Positions 35,638-45,457 of a DNA stretch of 58,202 nucleotides are shown in pieces. This stretch comes from Chloroflexi bacterium 54-19 (GTDB taxonomy: Bacteria; Chloroflexota; Chloroflexia; Chloroheliales; Chloroheliaceae), in NCBI GenBank assembly GCA_001898225.1, contig MKTJ01000071.1, positions 1 through 58,202 of the forward strand. The letters run 5' to 3'. The position numbers were made by a program, and so were the translations under genes. The stretch's first letter is position 1, and the number at the start of each line of letters is the position of its first letter. The notes under the pieces are model-generated. The model searched no databases, was not told where the DNA came from, and worked only from the letters and a program-made list of their open reading frames with translations.

Positions 35638-38600
35638 ATGAATTTTAATCAGAAATATCCGTGGCAGCGGTTTTGGTTTCCTGTCGTTAAAAAAGAGGAT
35701 ACTTCCTTGGGTGTCACTGGTTTAAGGCCCCTTGAGGAGATATTCACATATTGGGATCCGGAACTTCGCAAGGACGAGGTTACTTTTGAAGCAATTGCAA
35801 ATACTAATTGTCTTCTTTTAACCGGCGACCCAGGTATGGGTAAATCTCATGCACTTGAAGCAACATATATAACAACCGACCAGAATTTAAAAGAGCACGG
35901 CCATCAGACACTTTGGCTTAACCTTAATTCCTATGAAGCAGGAGAGAGTAAACGCCTTCTGCAGGATCTTTTTGAAAACCCAACGTATAAAAGTTGGCAA
36001 GAAAATCAATATCAATTGCATGTTTTTTTAGATAGTTTTGACGAATGCTTATTAAGCATACCAAAATTAGTACAATTACTTATAAACGAGTTTCAAAAAC
36101 ACCCTCTCGAAAGGCTTTATATACGGATCGCTTGCCGTCCAGGAGAAAGGTTATCGTGGATTGTTGACGAATTTGCCAAGCTTTACGGTAATGATAAAGT
36201 TGAAATTTATCAACTCGCTCCACTGAAATCGAGTGATGTAATTAGAGCAGCTGAAATTGAGAAAATAAATTCCCAAGCTTTCTGGTCGGAAGTCACTTTA
36301 CGCCAGGTTACTCCACTTGCAATAAGACCAATTACACTTAAGATGCTCCTTGCTTTATATAAAAAGGATAAAACCCTTCCCAATAGTCAATTTGAAATAT
36401 ATGAGAAAGGATGTTTACTACTGGCTGATGAAACAAATACTGGCCGTAATTTAGCTAGTCGGACAGACAAACTTTCTGTACAACAACGGTTAGTAGTAGC
36501 AGGACGAATTGCAGTTATTACTCTCTTTACGAATCAGCGAACCATTTCGTGGGCTGCAACCGATTGGCAAAGTACAGATGTCGGAAGCTTAAATTTATAT
36601 CAGTTAGCAGGCTCAAGTGAAATAATAAATGGTTTTGAATTAAAAGTTACAGAAGCTGAAATCAAAGAAGTTTTATCCAGTGCGCTTTTTACCAATAATG
36701 AAACAACTAGATTACAGTGGGCTCATCAAACTTACGGCGAGTTTTTAGCTGCTTGGTATCTGTTAGTACATAAACAATTAGGACCAGAACGAATCATGCA
36801 GTTAATTACTTCTTACAGCTTTGATGGCACTTTTCAGGGACTGGTTCCAGTCCTACATGAAACCACCGCCTGGTTGGCTAGTAAATCTCCTAGAATTTTT
36901 TCGGAGGTTGTCAAAATAGAACCGGATATTCTACTAAAAAGTAACGTAGCAACCGATAACCTTCAAGATCGCTCTAATTTAATTGATAAGCTTTTGGAGT
37001 CGTATGATCGGGAAGAAATATTAGATTATGACCATAAGGTACGTCAAAGTTATTACAAGTTGGCTCACCCAGGACTTGCAAATCAATTAAGACCTTATAT
37101 CCAGGATTCTTCTAAAGGTTTTGTCGCACGTCGAGTTGCTACAGATATTGCTGAAGCGTGTTCTGTAAGAGAACTCCAAGATGTTATATTAGCATTAACT
37201 CTTAATTCTACAGAACTTTATCCTCTTCGAACCAATGCTGCCTATGCTCTTACACGTATCGCAGATCAATCGACAAAAGCAGCACTCAAACCTTTGGTCT
37301 TTAACCATGCAGGAGATGACCTTGATGATGAGTTGAAAGGCTGTGCCTTAAAGGTTACCTGGCCGGTGTATTTAAATGGTGAAGAGTTATTCGAGGCATT
37401 AACGCCGCCTCAAAACGAAAGTTTATTTGGTTCATATAATGCCTTTTTTACACCTACACCTCGTTACAATTTTCTTGATTATTTGCAGCCAAATGATTAC
37501 TCATTTGCGTTACAGTGGCTAATCAAACTAATACCGGATGAGAATTTACCTATTAGATTTTACGAAATAATGTATGAGGTGTTGCAGCGATCCTGGCAGT
37601 ATATTGAAAAAACCGAGATACAAGTACCTTTTGGTAGAGCAGTCTTACTTTGGCTACTGCATTACCACCATTTCCGTGGCTATCTTTCAACTAGCCTACG
37701 ATTTGCAAATTTTGTAAAAAGCGAAGATAACAAAAAAAAGCAAATCCTATTCCATACAATTATTCCTATTCTGGCTAATCCCGACAACGATCTCCTCTTA
37801 CAGTATTATGCCTTTTCTGGTTTCCTTGATAGTGAAGATATTCCCTGGTTATTAGACTTTATAGAAACAATTCCTGAGCAAAATACTGAATTACGAAAAA
37901 CCCTTGCTTTTTTGGTAAAACAAATACAAAAACCTAAATCTGAGCAATCTAAACAAGAAATTGGACAGTTGGAGTCCACTTTTGAAGGAGACCTTCCAGA
38001 AATCAGGAATCAAGTTTATTCACTTTTAGATGAATGTGAAGCAGGTAATTCGTCAGCTTGGTGGCGCATCAATACTGAATTGCTTTTTGAGGATGCAAGT
38101 AGCAGTAGTTTTAATCCTATGCTTGAACTTGAATCAGATTTAAGATATCTACCGGGTTGGAAAGCTGCAGATGATGATACTAGGGATCGAATTACTACCA
38201 CAGCAAAAAGATACTTGTTAGATCAAGATCCAGAACCATCTAAATGGTTTGGTACAACTACCCTATTTCGTCCAGCTTATGCTGGCTATCGTGCCTTGTT
38301 ACTAGTCCTGCATCAGGATCCAGATCATTTGAACTATTTGCCTGCGACAGTATGGGAAAAATGGGCACCGATTATTTTATTCTATCGGATAAGTACTTAT
38401 GGTCCAGAGTCGAGCACTAGCCGAGAAGGCGAAAAATCCCATTATATCCTTGTTGGGTTAGCTTACAGATTTGCTCCAAAAGCAATTGTAAGTAACCTAC
38501 TGAAATTGATAGAACTTTTAAATCGCCCTAATGGTCATCTTTTTATTTTACAAAAACTCAAGTATTGTTGGGATGCGCAATTACTTCATGAATTATCTAC

Positions 38601-40200
38601 AAGATTGTCAGCCAACGATTTATATCCAATTTGTACAGGTGAATTACTTAAAGAACTTATCTTACAAAAAAGCCAGGAAGCATATGATTATGCTGTTGGA
38701 ATGATTGGCAGATGGTCTGAAGCTAGTAACGAAGCTGAACAAGAAAAAATTCTTATAATTGCCGCTACCCTATTGGCAACTGCAGATGACGCTGGCTGGA
38801 AGGTTATTTGGCCTATCTTAAACAGTGATGCCAGTTTTGGAAAGCAACTCATTCTTAAAATTAATAGTGCTTCTGAAGGTGCAATCGGCAATATTTGCAC
38901 TAATGTAGCAGAAAGTGAATTGGGTGAATTTTATTTATGGCTTACTAAACATTACCCCCAAGCAGGTCATCCGACCAATAAAATAGTTTATCATCAGGGT
39001 TTATTAGAGGTAATTGCTGATTGGAAAGAAGCCATTATCAAAACCCTTCGATATAAAGGTACGGGTGAAGCCTGCTTGACTCTACAAAGACTTGTTGATA
39101 ATATTCCTGATTCCTATGAGTTAAAAATAGCTTTTATAGAAGCTCGAAAACTTTCCCTCAGTTTGGGTTGGCAGCCCCTCAAACCCGACCAGATTCTAAA
39201 ATTTATTGATGATATAAGTAGGGAAAAAGAAGTAGATAATTCGACAGTTCAATCAAAAAATAATAAAGGACTAACCCTAAATTTGCAAAATCCTTTAAGA
39301 AATGAAAGTCAATATCGTTTGGCAGTAGTTACCGCCTTACCAGAAGAATTTGCAGCAGTTGAAGCAATGTTAGATAAAACTTTTGATTTTCAAATTCCTG
39401 GTGATCCCCTTCATTATACAGGGGGACTAATAAATAACCACCCTGTAGTAATTGCTGTCTTACCTAAAATGGGAAATAATATTTCGACCTCTGTTTCTAG
39501 TAATTTATTGCGTAGTTTCCCTAACGTTACAAATATACTAATGGTGGGTATAGCTGGTGGCATTCCCTATCCTACAAAGATTGATAAGCATATTCGGTTA
39601 GGGGATATTGTAATTTCGGCGGACAAAGGAGTAATCCAGTTCGATTATGGTAAGCTTGAACAATCCGAGTCATCGAGTTCAGAAAATCATTTTATCATTC
39701 GAGATTGGGCACCACCACCATCTGCAAATCTGCAACAGGCTGTGCGACGTTTGCAAGCTCGTAGCCTTCGGGGGGAACGACCTTGGGAGCAGTACATTGA
39801 GCGAGCAAATACAATGGAAAATTTTGCGAAACCTAATGTCACCGAGGACATTTTATACGACTCTTATGATCAAGACAAAATTTTAGAGCACCCTTCTGAT
39901 CCTTCACGTATGAAGGGTCAACCAAAGGTTCATTATGGATTAATAGGTTCTTCAAATACCCTTTTAAAGGATCCCATTAAACGCGACAAATTGCGTGATG
40001 AACAAAAAATACAAGCAGTTGAAATGGAAGGTTCAGGAATTGCTGATGCTACTTGGATAGCAGGTCGAGCTGGATATTTACTTATTCGTGGTATCTGTGA
40101 TTATTGTGATAGTCACAAAAATGATGATTGGCATGGGTATGCAGCTGTTGTAGCTGCTGCTTATATGCGTGCGTTAATTGAGTCTTTACCAGATGAGTAA
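35638..40200 (+). CDS. NACHT-type ATPase fused to C-terminal nucleoside phosphorylase domain
   Basis: 1520 aa. The ATPase is right at the N terminus: TGDPGMGKSHAL (near 63) and VFLDSFDECLL (near 130), followed by helical repeats to ~1200. After a short linker the C-terminal ~295 residues are a PNP/UDP phosphorylase (MTA/SAH nucleosidase-like) domain: YRLAVVTALPEEFAAVEAML, VGIAGGIP, RLGDIVIS, AVEMEGSGIADATW and LIRGICDYCDSHK. In bacterial and fungal NLR-type proteins such domains are effectors that attack nucleotides or nucleosides; they are mostly drawn at the N terminus, so the C-terminal position is notable. It lies 87 bp after the HEAT-STAND gene in the same direction. Confidence 0.8.
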   Translation: MNFNQKYPWQRFWFPVVKKEDTSLGVTGLRPLEEIFTYWDPELRKDEVTFEAIANTNCLLLTGDPGMGKSHALEATYITTDQNLKEHGHQTLWLNLNSYEAGESKRLLQDLFENPTYKSWQENQYQLHVFLDSFDECLLSIPKLVQLLINEFQKHPLERLYIRIACRPGERLSWIVDEFAKLYGNDKVEIYQLAPLKSSDVIRAAEIEKINSQAFWSEVTLRQVTPLAIRPITLKMLLALYKKDKTLPNSQFEIYEKGCLLLADETNTGRNLASRTDKLSVQQRLVVAGRIAVITLFTNQRTISWAATDWQSTDVGSLNLYQLAGSSEIINGFELKVTEAEIKEVLSSALFTNNETTRLQWAHQTYGEFLAAWYLLVHKQLGPERIMQLITSYSFDGTFQGLVPVLHETTAWLASKSPRIFSEVVKIEPDILLKSNVATDNLQDRSNLIDKLLESYDREEILDYDHKVRQSYYKLAHPGLANQLRPYIQDSSKGFVARRVATDIAEACSVRELQDVILALTLNSTELYPLRTNAAYALTRIADQSTKAALKPLVFNHAGDDLDDELKGCALKVTWPVYLNGEELFEALTPPQNESLFGSYNAFFTPTPRYNFLDYLQPNDYSFALQWLIKLIPDENLPIRFYEIMYEVLQRSWQYIEKTEIQVPFGRAVLLWLLHYHHFRGYLSTSLRFANFVKSEDNKKKQILFHTIIPILANPDNDLLLQYYAFSGFLDSEDIPWLLDFIETIPEQNTELRKTLAFLVKQIQKPKSEQSKQEIGQLESTFEGDLPEIRNQVYSLLDECEAGNSSAWWRINTELLFEDASSSSFNPMLELESDLRYLPGWKAADDDTRDRITTTAKRYLLDQDPEPSKWFGTTTLFRPAYAGYRALLLVLHQDPDHLNYLPATVWEKWAPIILFYRISTYGPESSTSREGEKSHYILVGLAYRFAPKAIVSNLLKLIELLNRPNGHLFILQKLKYCWDAQLLHELSTRLSANDLYPICTGELLKELILQKSQEAYDYAVGMIGRWSEASNEAEQEKILIIAATLLATADDAGWKVIWPILNSDASFGKQLILKINSASEGAIGNICTNVAESELGEFYLWLTKHYPQAGHPTNKIVYHQGLLEVIADWKEAIIKTLRYKGTGEACLTLQRLVDNIPDSYELKIAFIEARKLSLSLGWQPLKPDQILKFIDDISREKEVDNSTVQSKNNKGLTLNLQNPLRNESQYRLAVVTALPEEFAAVEAMLDKTFDFQIPGDPLHYTGGLINNHPVVIAVLPKMGNNISTSVSSNLLRSFPNVTNILMVGIAGGIPYPTKIDKHIRLGDIVISADKGVIQFDYGKLEQSESSSSENHFIIRDWAPPPSANLQQAVRRLQARSLRGERPWEQYIERANTMENFAKPNVTEDILYDSYDQDKILEHPSDPSRMKGQPKVHYGLIGSSNTLLKDPIKRDKLRDEQKIQAVEMEGSGIADATWIAGRAGYLLIRGICDYCDSHKNDDWHGYAAVVAAAYMRALIESLPDE

Positions 40201-40342
40201 TGAATCAACAAAAATTCATATTGACTCATTAATACTTCGCCACCATTTATGCCGGATCGAATGCAAATTGGGAGCAAGGTTGGTGAGTAGTTTTAGCGGT
40301 TCGAACGAGCAGGGGAAAAGGCGGCCAGGCAGGGTAAGGAAG

Positions 40343-40376
40343 GTTAGTTAAGATAATAGGGGTTATCTTTACTAAC
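40343..40376. terminator. Stem-loop between convergent genes
   Basis: GTTAGTTAAGATAA (40343-40356) and TTATCTTTACTAAC (40363-40376) pair over 14 positions with one T-T mismatch, loop TAGGGG. It sits between the end of the NACHT gene (+) and the end of cas6 (-), where a two-way terminator is expected. It lacks a clear T-run on either strand, so termination is an inference. Confidence 0.4.
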
Positions 40377-40393
40377 AAAGGGAACAACTTGTT

Positions 40394-41224
40394 TTATCCC
40401 AAACGAACCTGACCTAATCCTGCTGTAGTCTTATAACCTACACCGGAAAAGAAACTCAACTCACCTAATGAATGTAGAGTTTGCAAATAAAACCGTTCAT
40501 ACTTCTGAGCATAAAAACGAACATAACCCGTAAAACCGACTCGATTTTTTGCATCCACCATGAGTTGTCTGGTTTCTATCCGGCAGCGTTCCAACCTCAG
40601 ATTTTCACCGGCGAACATTCGAATATCTTCAGGTAGGGGCCCAGGTGAAAAGGCATTCCAACGCTGGAGCAGTGAGCTAAAGACTAAATCTGGCACTGGT
40701 AGAGGCAATTCCTGGTGATCAGTTTTAAACAGAGTCGGACTTAGAAACCACATTGATAACCCGGCGCTCGGTCGCTTCACATCATAAAAATTGCGCTCAA
40801 GCAGGGTTTTATAGCTGGAAAAGCCCGTCCGTGCAGCCAAATCATCACCTACTTTATAATCTTTGATGGTGAATGGATAATCTGCTATTTCAATTGTTGG
40901 GGGTAATTTTTCAGTTAATTGCCTCAATATGGCAACGACTGACCTGTTGAGACCTGTAAATCGAATAAAACAAGAAGTGCCCGCCTCCAGGAAGAAATTA
41001 TTACCGCGTCTCTCACCTCCTGTAAAAAGTAGTTGACTGACTGTGAAAGGCCGCATTTTGATAGCGGGATTTACCAAATCCGAATAGAGATTTATGTCAA
41101 GTTCTTTTACAAAATTAATAAATAGGTTATAGGTGACGCGGGGCATATCTACCGGGAGTAAAATATCATCGGTGCAGATTAATTCTAACCTGGTGGCTGC
41201 CAGGTCTGGCGCTTCCTCACTCAT
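40394..41224 (-). CDS. cas6: CRISPR pre-crRNA endoribonuclease Cas6 (copy 1, in csm operon)
   Basis: 276 aa, last gene of the leftward csm operon; its ATG overlaps the stop of the CARF-HEPN gene (ATGA). The C-terminal Cas6 domain ends with the glycine-rich signature SFFSGVGYKTTAGLGQVRLG, preceded by the ferredoxin-like strand VGFTGYVRFYAQ. Cas6 cuts CRISPR transcripts at the base of the repeat hairpin. A second, divergent Cas6 is encoded beyond the arrays, so the two may prefer the two repeat types. Confidence 0.85.
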   Translation of the reverse strand: MSEEAPDLAATRLELICTDDILLPVDMPRVTYNLFINFVKELDINLYSDLVNPAIKMRPFTVSQLLFTGGERRGNNFFLEAGTSCFIRFTGLNRSVVAILRQLTEKLPPTIEIADYPFTIKDYKVGDDLAARTGFSSYKTLLERNFYDVKRPSAGLSMWFLSPTLFKTDHQELPLPVPDLVFSSLLQRWNAFSPGPLPEDIRMFAGENLRLERCRIETRQLMVDAKNRVGFTGYVRFYAQKYERFYLQTLHSLGELSFFSGVGYKTTAGLGQVRLG

Positions 41225-43128
41225 TCTCTCTCCAGTTTTGTTAATAATTCCAAAAACAGTTTGTTTAGATTGGAAAAAGGGGAAGTTGCTAGCGAACCTG
41301 ACACTTGACGGGGAGCTGTTTCAAATAATTCGTTCCAGCAATTTAATTTCTCTAAAGCTTCACCAAGCGTCACGTGAGGAGGGTTTTGATTATCCCAGGC
41401 TGCAATTATCAACTCTCTACTAATCCCGCCAAATGCATGTGCCGGGGGAATGGAATTACGGAGACGGGTTAAATTATACATTTTTTGACCAGAGAAAGCA
41501 CCAGTTAGATCAAGAATATCCAGAATTTGGGAAGCTAACTCATCTCTTTCAACCCCTCCCGCCATAAAATTGATAAACCTTTGGCTGGTGGTCTTTATTT
41601 GGTTATTTTTTACAATTTTACCGTCCCTTAAAATATCTAAAATAATCGGGAAAGGAAAAATCTTCTTAATACTGGGATTATTTGTTTCCAAAATATCTTT
41701 GATTACCATGCGAGCAGTATCGGCTTCTTTACCAAAGGGACAATTTCTAATATAAGAGTTAAAAGGCACCTTCAAGCCATCTAGGTTCATTTCTTTGGCA
41801 GGCTGTCCATTATGGACCTTTTCCAAATAACCTTTTAGTGTGGTGGTATTTGTAACAGCCTCCATATAGGAAAGAGGCACTCCAGTAATTAACTCAAGCA
41901 GAAAAATGTTCAGGCGGTCGGTAAGAGTTTTGAGGCGGCTGAGATAATCAGCGTAACGGTCAGCTTCCCATTGGAGAGTAATATTCCAAAAAAGCTCAGC
42001 AATTGCACCGGCCCCGTACGCCAAGGCACATAACTGACCTTCTTCCCCATTGTTTGGTTGGATATCCCACTCAATTGGATAATAAGCCCGGAAATCAGGT
42101 AATGTACTGCCACAAGAAATCAAATGAAGTTTGGATGTTTCTTTAAAGAATTTTTCAGCTTCATCAAAATTAAAATGAAGACGAGCTTCCACATGCCCTA
42201 ACAAAACTTTAACTGTAGCGGCTATTTTTGAGGACGCGACCAATTCAGGATCCTCGTTTAGCAACGCAAGTGCTCCAGAATAATTATATTTACCAATCAA
42301 GTCGCCCATTGCATGACAAACCCGGTGAAGATACAATTGACGGCCTGTAGCAAGTGGAAATAATTGGTCAGATGTGCCTTTGTCTATAGAAGGGGATTTG
42401 CGGGTGTATAGCACATAAAACCGATTAGTAAGAGTCTCCGCGCCGACAAGCAAGAGAGCTGCGCTCATGGCAGGAGTACCACCAGTAGGCAGACCATACA
42501 CCCTGTCGAAACTTACTAATTTGCTTTTCAATTTGAGCAAATCAAATTTTTCTTGTAGCTCCCGGTACATCTGGTCATAACGGTCGGCATCGCCGGTAAG
42601 AATTATTGGTTCTTCAATCACACAATCATTTAAACCATTAAATTGAGCGGAGGCGGCATCTTTTAAATAACGCTGAACAATTAGGGCATATTTAATGGTA
42701 TCATTGTCATGGGGGTCATCTTTATGCTCGGTAGCAATTAAATAGATAGATTTAATATCCTGGTAAATATGATTTCCATTATCTTTATCCAGGGCATCGA
42801 AAAAAGGATTGAGCAAGGGAAAGGCTTTTAATTTTTCCTTTTTAAAATGTTCCAGGCGCTCTGCTTCGCTAAATTGCATTTCATCAAAAAAAATACTACC
42901 ATTTCGATAGCTCCGGCGGGCTAGTTTTTCTAATTCCTTTAATGTATCAGTTAACCCAATATAATCATTGTTTTTTAGGGCTATTTTTTTGTGACCTTCT
43001 ATATTCGGATCATATCTGATGCTCTTTTTTAATTCTTGAAATGCGTCCTGCCCAATCCAGTTCTTAAACTTTTGGGGCAGTTTAAAATCATTGTAACCGA
43101 GGGTCATAATCAAGGCGCTGCGGGTCAT
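41221..43128 (-). CDS. CARF-HEPN ribonuclease (Csm6/Csx1-like) activated by cyclic oligoadenylate
   Basis: 635 aa, longer than classical Csm6 (~430). The N-terminal half is Rossmann-like, with YGLPTGGTPAMSAALLLVGAE (near 210), the glycine-rich ligand-loop pattern of CARF domains of the TIGR02710-type family. The C-terminal part carries RLRNSIPPAH (R and H near 557 and 564), a HEPN R-N-x5-H RNase motif. Established model: Cas10 makes cyclic oligoadenylates when target RNA is bound, the CARF domain binds them and HEPN cuts RNA non-specifically. It lies 3 bp after csm5 and overlaps cas6, so it is clearly part of the operon. Confidence 0.75.
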   Translation of the reverse strand: MTRSALIMTLGYNDFKLPQKFKNWIGQDAFQELKKSIRYDPNIEGHKKIALKNNDYIGLTDTLKELEKLARRSYRNGSIFFDEMQFSEAERLEHFKKEKLKAFPLLNPFFDALDKDNGNHIYQDIKSIYLIATEHKDDPHDNDTIKYALIVQRYLKDAASAQFNGLNDCVIEEPIILTGDADRYDQMYRELQEKFDLLKLKSKLVSFDRVYGLPTGGTPAMSAALLLVGAETLTNRFYVLYTRKSPSIDKGTSDQLFPLATGRQLYLHRVCHAMGDLIGKYNYSGALALLNEDPELVASSKIAATVKVLLGHVEARLHFNFDEAEKFFKETSKLHLISCGSTLPDFRAYYPIEWDIQPNNGEEGQLCALAYGAGAIAELFWNITLQWEADRYADYLSRLKTLTDRLNIFLLELITGVPLSYMEAVTNTTTLKGYLEKVHNGQPAKEMNLDGLKVPFNSYIRNCPFGKEADTARMVIKDILETNNPSIKKIFPFPIILDILRDGKIVKNNQIKTTSQRFINFMAGGVERDELASQILDILDLTGAFSGQKMYNLTRLRNSIPPAHAFGGISRELIIAAWDNQNPPHVTLGEALEKLNCWNELFETAPRQVSGSLATSPFSNLNKLFLELLTKLERE

Positions 43129-43131
43129 GGA

Positions 43132-44388
43132 TTATGCTTCTTCCAATTTTAACCAGCCAAGCGGGGCAAAAAAACCATTAGCACGTTTAACCAGTTTGCG
43201 AGACTTGGGGAAGAAAGCGCCTTTTGGCTGGTTTTTCCAGAACGTTTTGAATCCAATCCAGTAAAATAAATCTTTCTCAACTTCATTTCCATTTATAAAT
43301 TGTTTCAAGGCTAGCAGCGACATTTCTTCTTCATCAAAAGCGCCTTCCAGACTCAATCGTAAGCCAGGCGAAAGACTATGCACCCCCGAACCGCTTCCCA
43401 GGCGCAATAGCCAGACTTTTTTACCATTTTCTTGTTCAGGTGGCGGCGTATTATAAAAGTTAGTGATTCCACTGAACTCTTTTGGAGCCACCTCGAAGAA
43501 CTTCTGCTCATATTGCCAGACTTGCCGGTAGAAATTATCAGTTTGATCCAGTAAAGTTTCCAGGTTAGAAAAAGCGTGTTGCTTATCTCTATAATTATCA
43601 AATAATTTCCGGTTCAGCCGAAGGGAAATGCTAAAGGTGGCACCTCGTTGAATACATTCGGCGGCTAAACTCGTCTTATAAGAAAAATTTACCTTTTTAT
43701 TTTGATCCAGGCCTTTTTTTTGGACCTCGATATTTTCGGCCTCTATACCTTGATTATCAAAGGGTGTGGTGTCATTCACCGAGAGTATTCTGAACAAGTC
43801 AGCATGACTGGCATCAGTTTCACCTTGACTAAAGCCTTTTTGAAAAGGGTCTCGGTAAGCGGCATTTAACGCTTTGTCTTGTGGGTTATTCCCTAATACA
43901 TCACGCACTTTTTTAATTAAAGCTAATTGCTCTTCTCTGGCATCATCCCGGCGTAAATAATGATTGAGCCAGCCGTTGCGTAAAGCCCCTTTTATAGAGC
44001 TGCCGGGGAGATAGGCCTGATAAAATTTATTACGGATAAAAGGGCGGTACTCCATATTTCCTTTTAAGCCACCTCTATTTTCAACACTATAATGAGAAAG
44101 CTTTCCAGGCTTAATTATCTTCCGCCACACTTCGTTTAGGCTTTGAAAATAATCGGTAAGACTTTTATCATCACTTCCGCCAGCCCATTTTTCGAGTTGC
44201 TCATTTCCCAGGAAACCATTCTCACCTGAAACTTTATCAGTATCAACTATATAAACCCTGCCATTATTTACCAGATATTCGATTTTAGTTAAGGTTCCTT
44301 CAAAACTACCTACGTGCAAAGGGCTGAGGGTGGTCGCATTCAGGTTTAATGCCTGTACAATATCAGAGGGTTTGGGTAAGTCCTTCAT
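43132..44388 (-). CDS. csm5: Type III-A RAMP protein Csm5
   Basis: 418 aa; AGGAG lies about 9 nt before the ATG. RAMP signature AYLPGSSIKGALRNGWLNHYLR near 130-150, and the N-terminal LSPLHVGSFEG strand. Csm5 caps the 3' end of the crRNA-bound backbone in the Csm complex. Position after csm4 matches the standard order. Confidence 0.85.
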   Translation of the reverse strand: MKDLPKPSDIVQALNLNATTLSPLHVGSFEGTLTKIEYLVNNGRVYIVDTDKVSGENGFLGNEQLEKWAGGSDDKSLTDYFQSLNEVWRKIIKPGKLSHYSVENRGGLKGNMEYRPFIRNKFYQAYLPGSSIKGALRNGWLNHYLRRDDAREEQLALIKKVRDVLGNNPQDKALNAAYRDPFQKGFSQGETDASHADLFRILSVNDTTPFDNQGIEAENIEVQKKGLDQNKKVNFSYKTSLAAECIQRGATFSISLRLNRKLFDNYRDKQHAFSNLETLLDQTDNFYRQVWQYEQKFFEVAPKEFSGITNFYNTPPPEQENGKKVWLLRLGSGSGVHSLSPGLRLSLEGAFDEEEMSLLALKQFINGNEVEKDLFYWIGFKTFWKNQPKGAFFPKSRKLVKRANGFFAPLGWLKLEEA

Positions 44389-44405
44389 AGTTCTAGACTC
44401 CTGTG

Positions 44406-45449
44406 CTACTCAAGGTTGGCAAAACACGGCAGGGGAAAAGCCAACCCGTAACGATAGATTTTAGTCGAAGCGGACCACCTTTGCGGGGTAACTTCCAACA
44501 TTCGGCCCCTGGGCGCTTTACCCAAATAACTTGAACCTTCTGTGAATAAGAGTAAATTCTTTTTACGCCTTAGCATTTGGGGACTGATCTGGGGGGAAGT
44601 ATAGCCACGCCGCCGCACCAGGGCATACCGCCAGTTTTCTAGTCCGTTTTCTCCAGGGATAAAATCCGGATAAGTCAGTGACAGAGTGATATAGCTGGTT
44701 GGAGGTCTCCCTTGGGTGTAATTGCCCAGCAGATTTTCGAGGGTTTGATGGTATCGTTCACTTTTGAAAAAACCGTACCCACTGGACCGCTCACCGCCGA
44801 CACCTTCTTTTTCCAAGAAGGTAAGAACATTTTCAAATTGCTCTTGTAAACCTTCACGGCCAAAGCGTACGGCGAAAAAGAGGCCGCTTTCCTTGCCTTG
44901 GTCTGACATGTAATTTACGGACCGGCAGTAATAAGGGGTTGTGTCAGCCGCATATTGGGGAACGTAGTTGCGAGATTGCAACCCCAGCAAAAAAGTTTGC
45001 TTATAGGCTTGCAGTTGCTCAATTGTGGCAGCGTCATTAATAATTACGGGATTCCGGCTAACCCACTTGACCCACATCTCTTTTTCAACGAAGTTAGCGT
45101 CTTTAAACGCTTTCGCCAGGTCCGGATTATTGATTAGAACCTGGGGAGGGTCAGGTAGCTCGGCCAGCGGTTTTGGGAAATAAAATTTATCTTCGCTAAA
45201 AATAAAAGCCGACGAAAGCAGGAAGGGATAGCTATCCTTTAGGCCATCTCCATAGGCTTCCAGTTCGGTCAATAAATCTACCAAACTTTCCGAACCAAAC
45301 AGAGCTAACCAGCCATTACAAATAGCACCGAAAAGAGTATCCGAATGTAAATATTCCAGGGAAAATTCCAGCCCGGTAGTATCTTCTCCAAAATGCGCCG
45401 GAGTATTAAATAGCAATTTATAAATAATCGCCTCTGAAAGATTTTCCAA
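44406..45449 (-). CDS. csm4: Type III-A RAMP protein Csm4
   Basis: 347 aa, start TTG at 45449 with AGGAG 11 nt upstream. N-terminal RAMP strand IIYKLLFNTPAHFGE, SDTLFGAICNGWLALFG, and the glycine-rich loop GVGGERSSGYGFFKSE near 215. Csm4 binds the 5' tag of crRNA and contacts Cas10. It starts 8 bp after csm3. Confidence 0.85.
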   Translation of the reverse strand: MENLSEAIIYKLLFNTPAHFGEDTTGLEFSLEYLHSDTLFGAICNGWLALFGSESLVDLLTELEAYGDGLKDSYPFLLSSAFIFSEDKFYFPKPLAELPDPPQVLINNPDLAKAFKDANFVEKEMWVKWVSRNPVIINDAATIEQLQAYKQTFLLGLQSRNYVPQYAADTTPYYCRSVNYMSDQGKESGLFFAVRFGREGLQEQFENVLTFLEKEGVGGERSSGYGFFKSERYHQTLENLLGNYTQGRPPTSYITLSLTYPDFIPGENGLENWRYALVRRRGYTSPQISPQMLRRKKNLLLFTEGSSYLGKAPRGRMLEVTPQRWSASTKIYRYGLAFPLPCFANLE

Positions 45450-45457
45450 TTCCGCAG

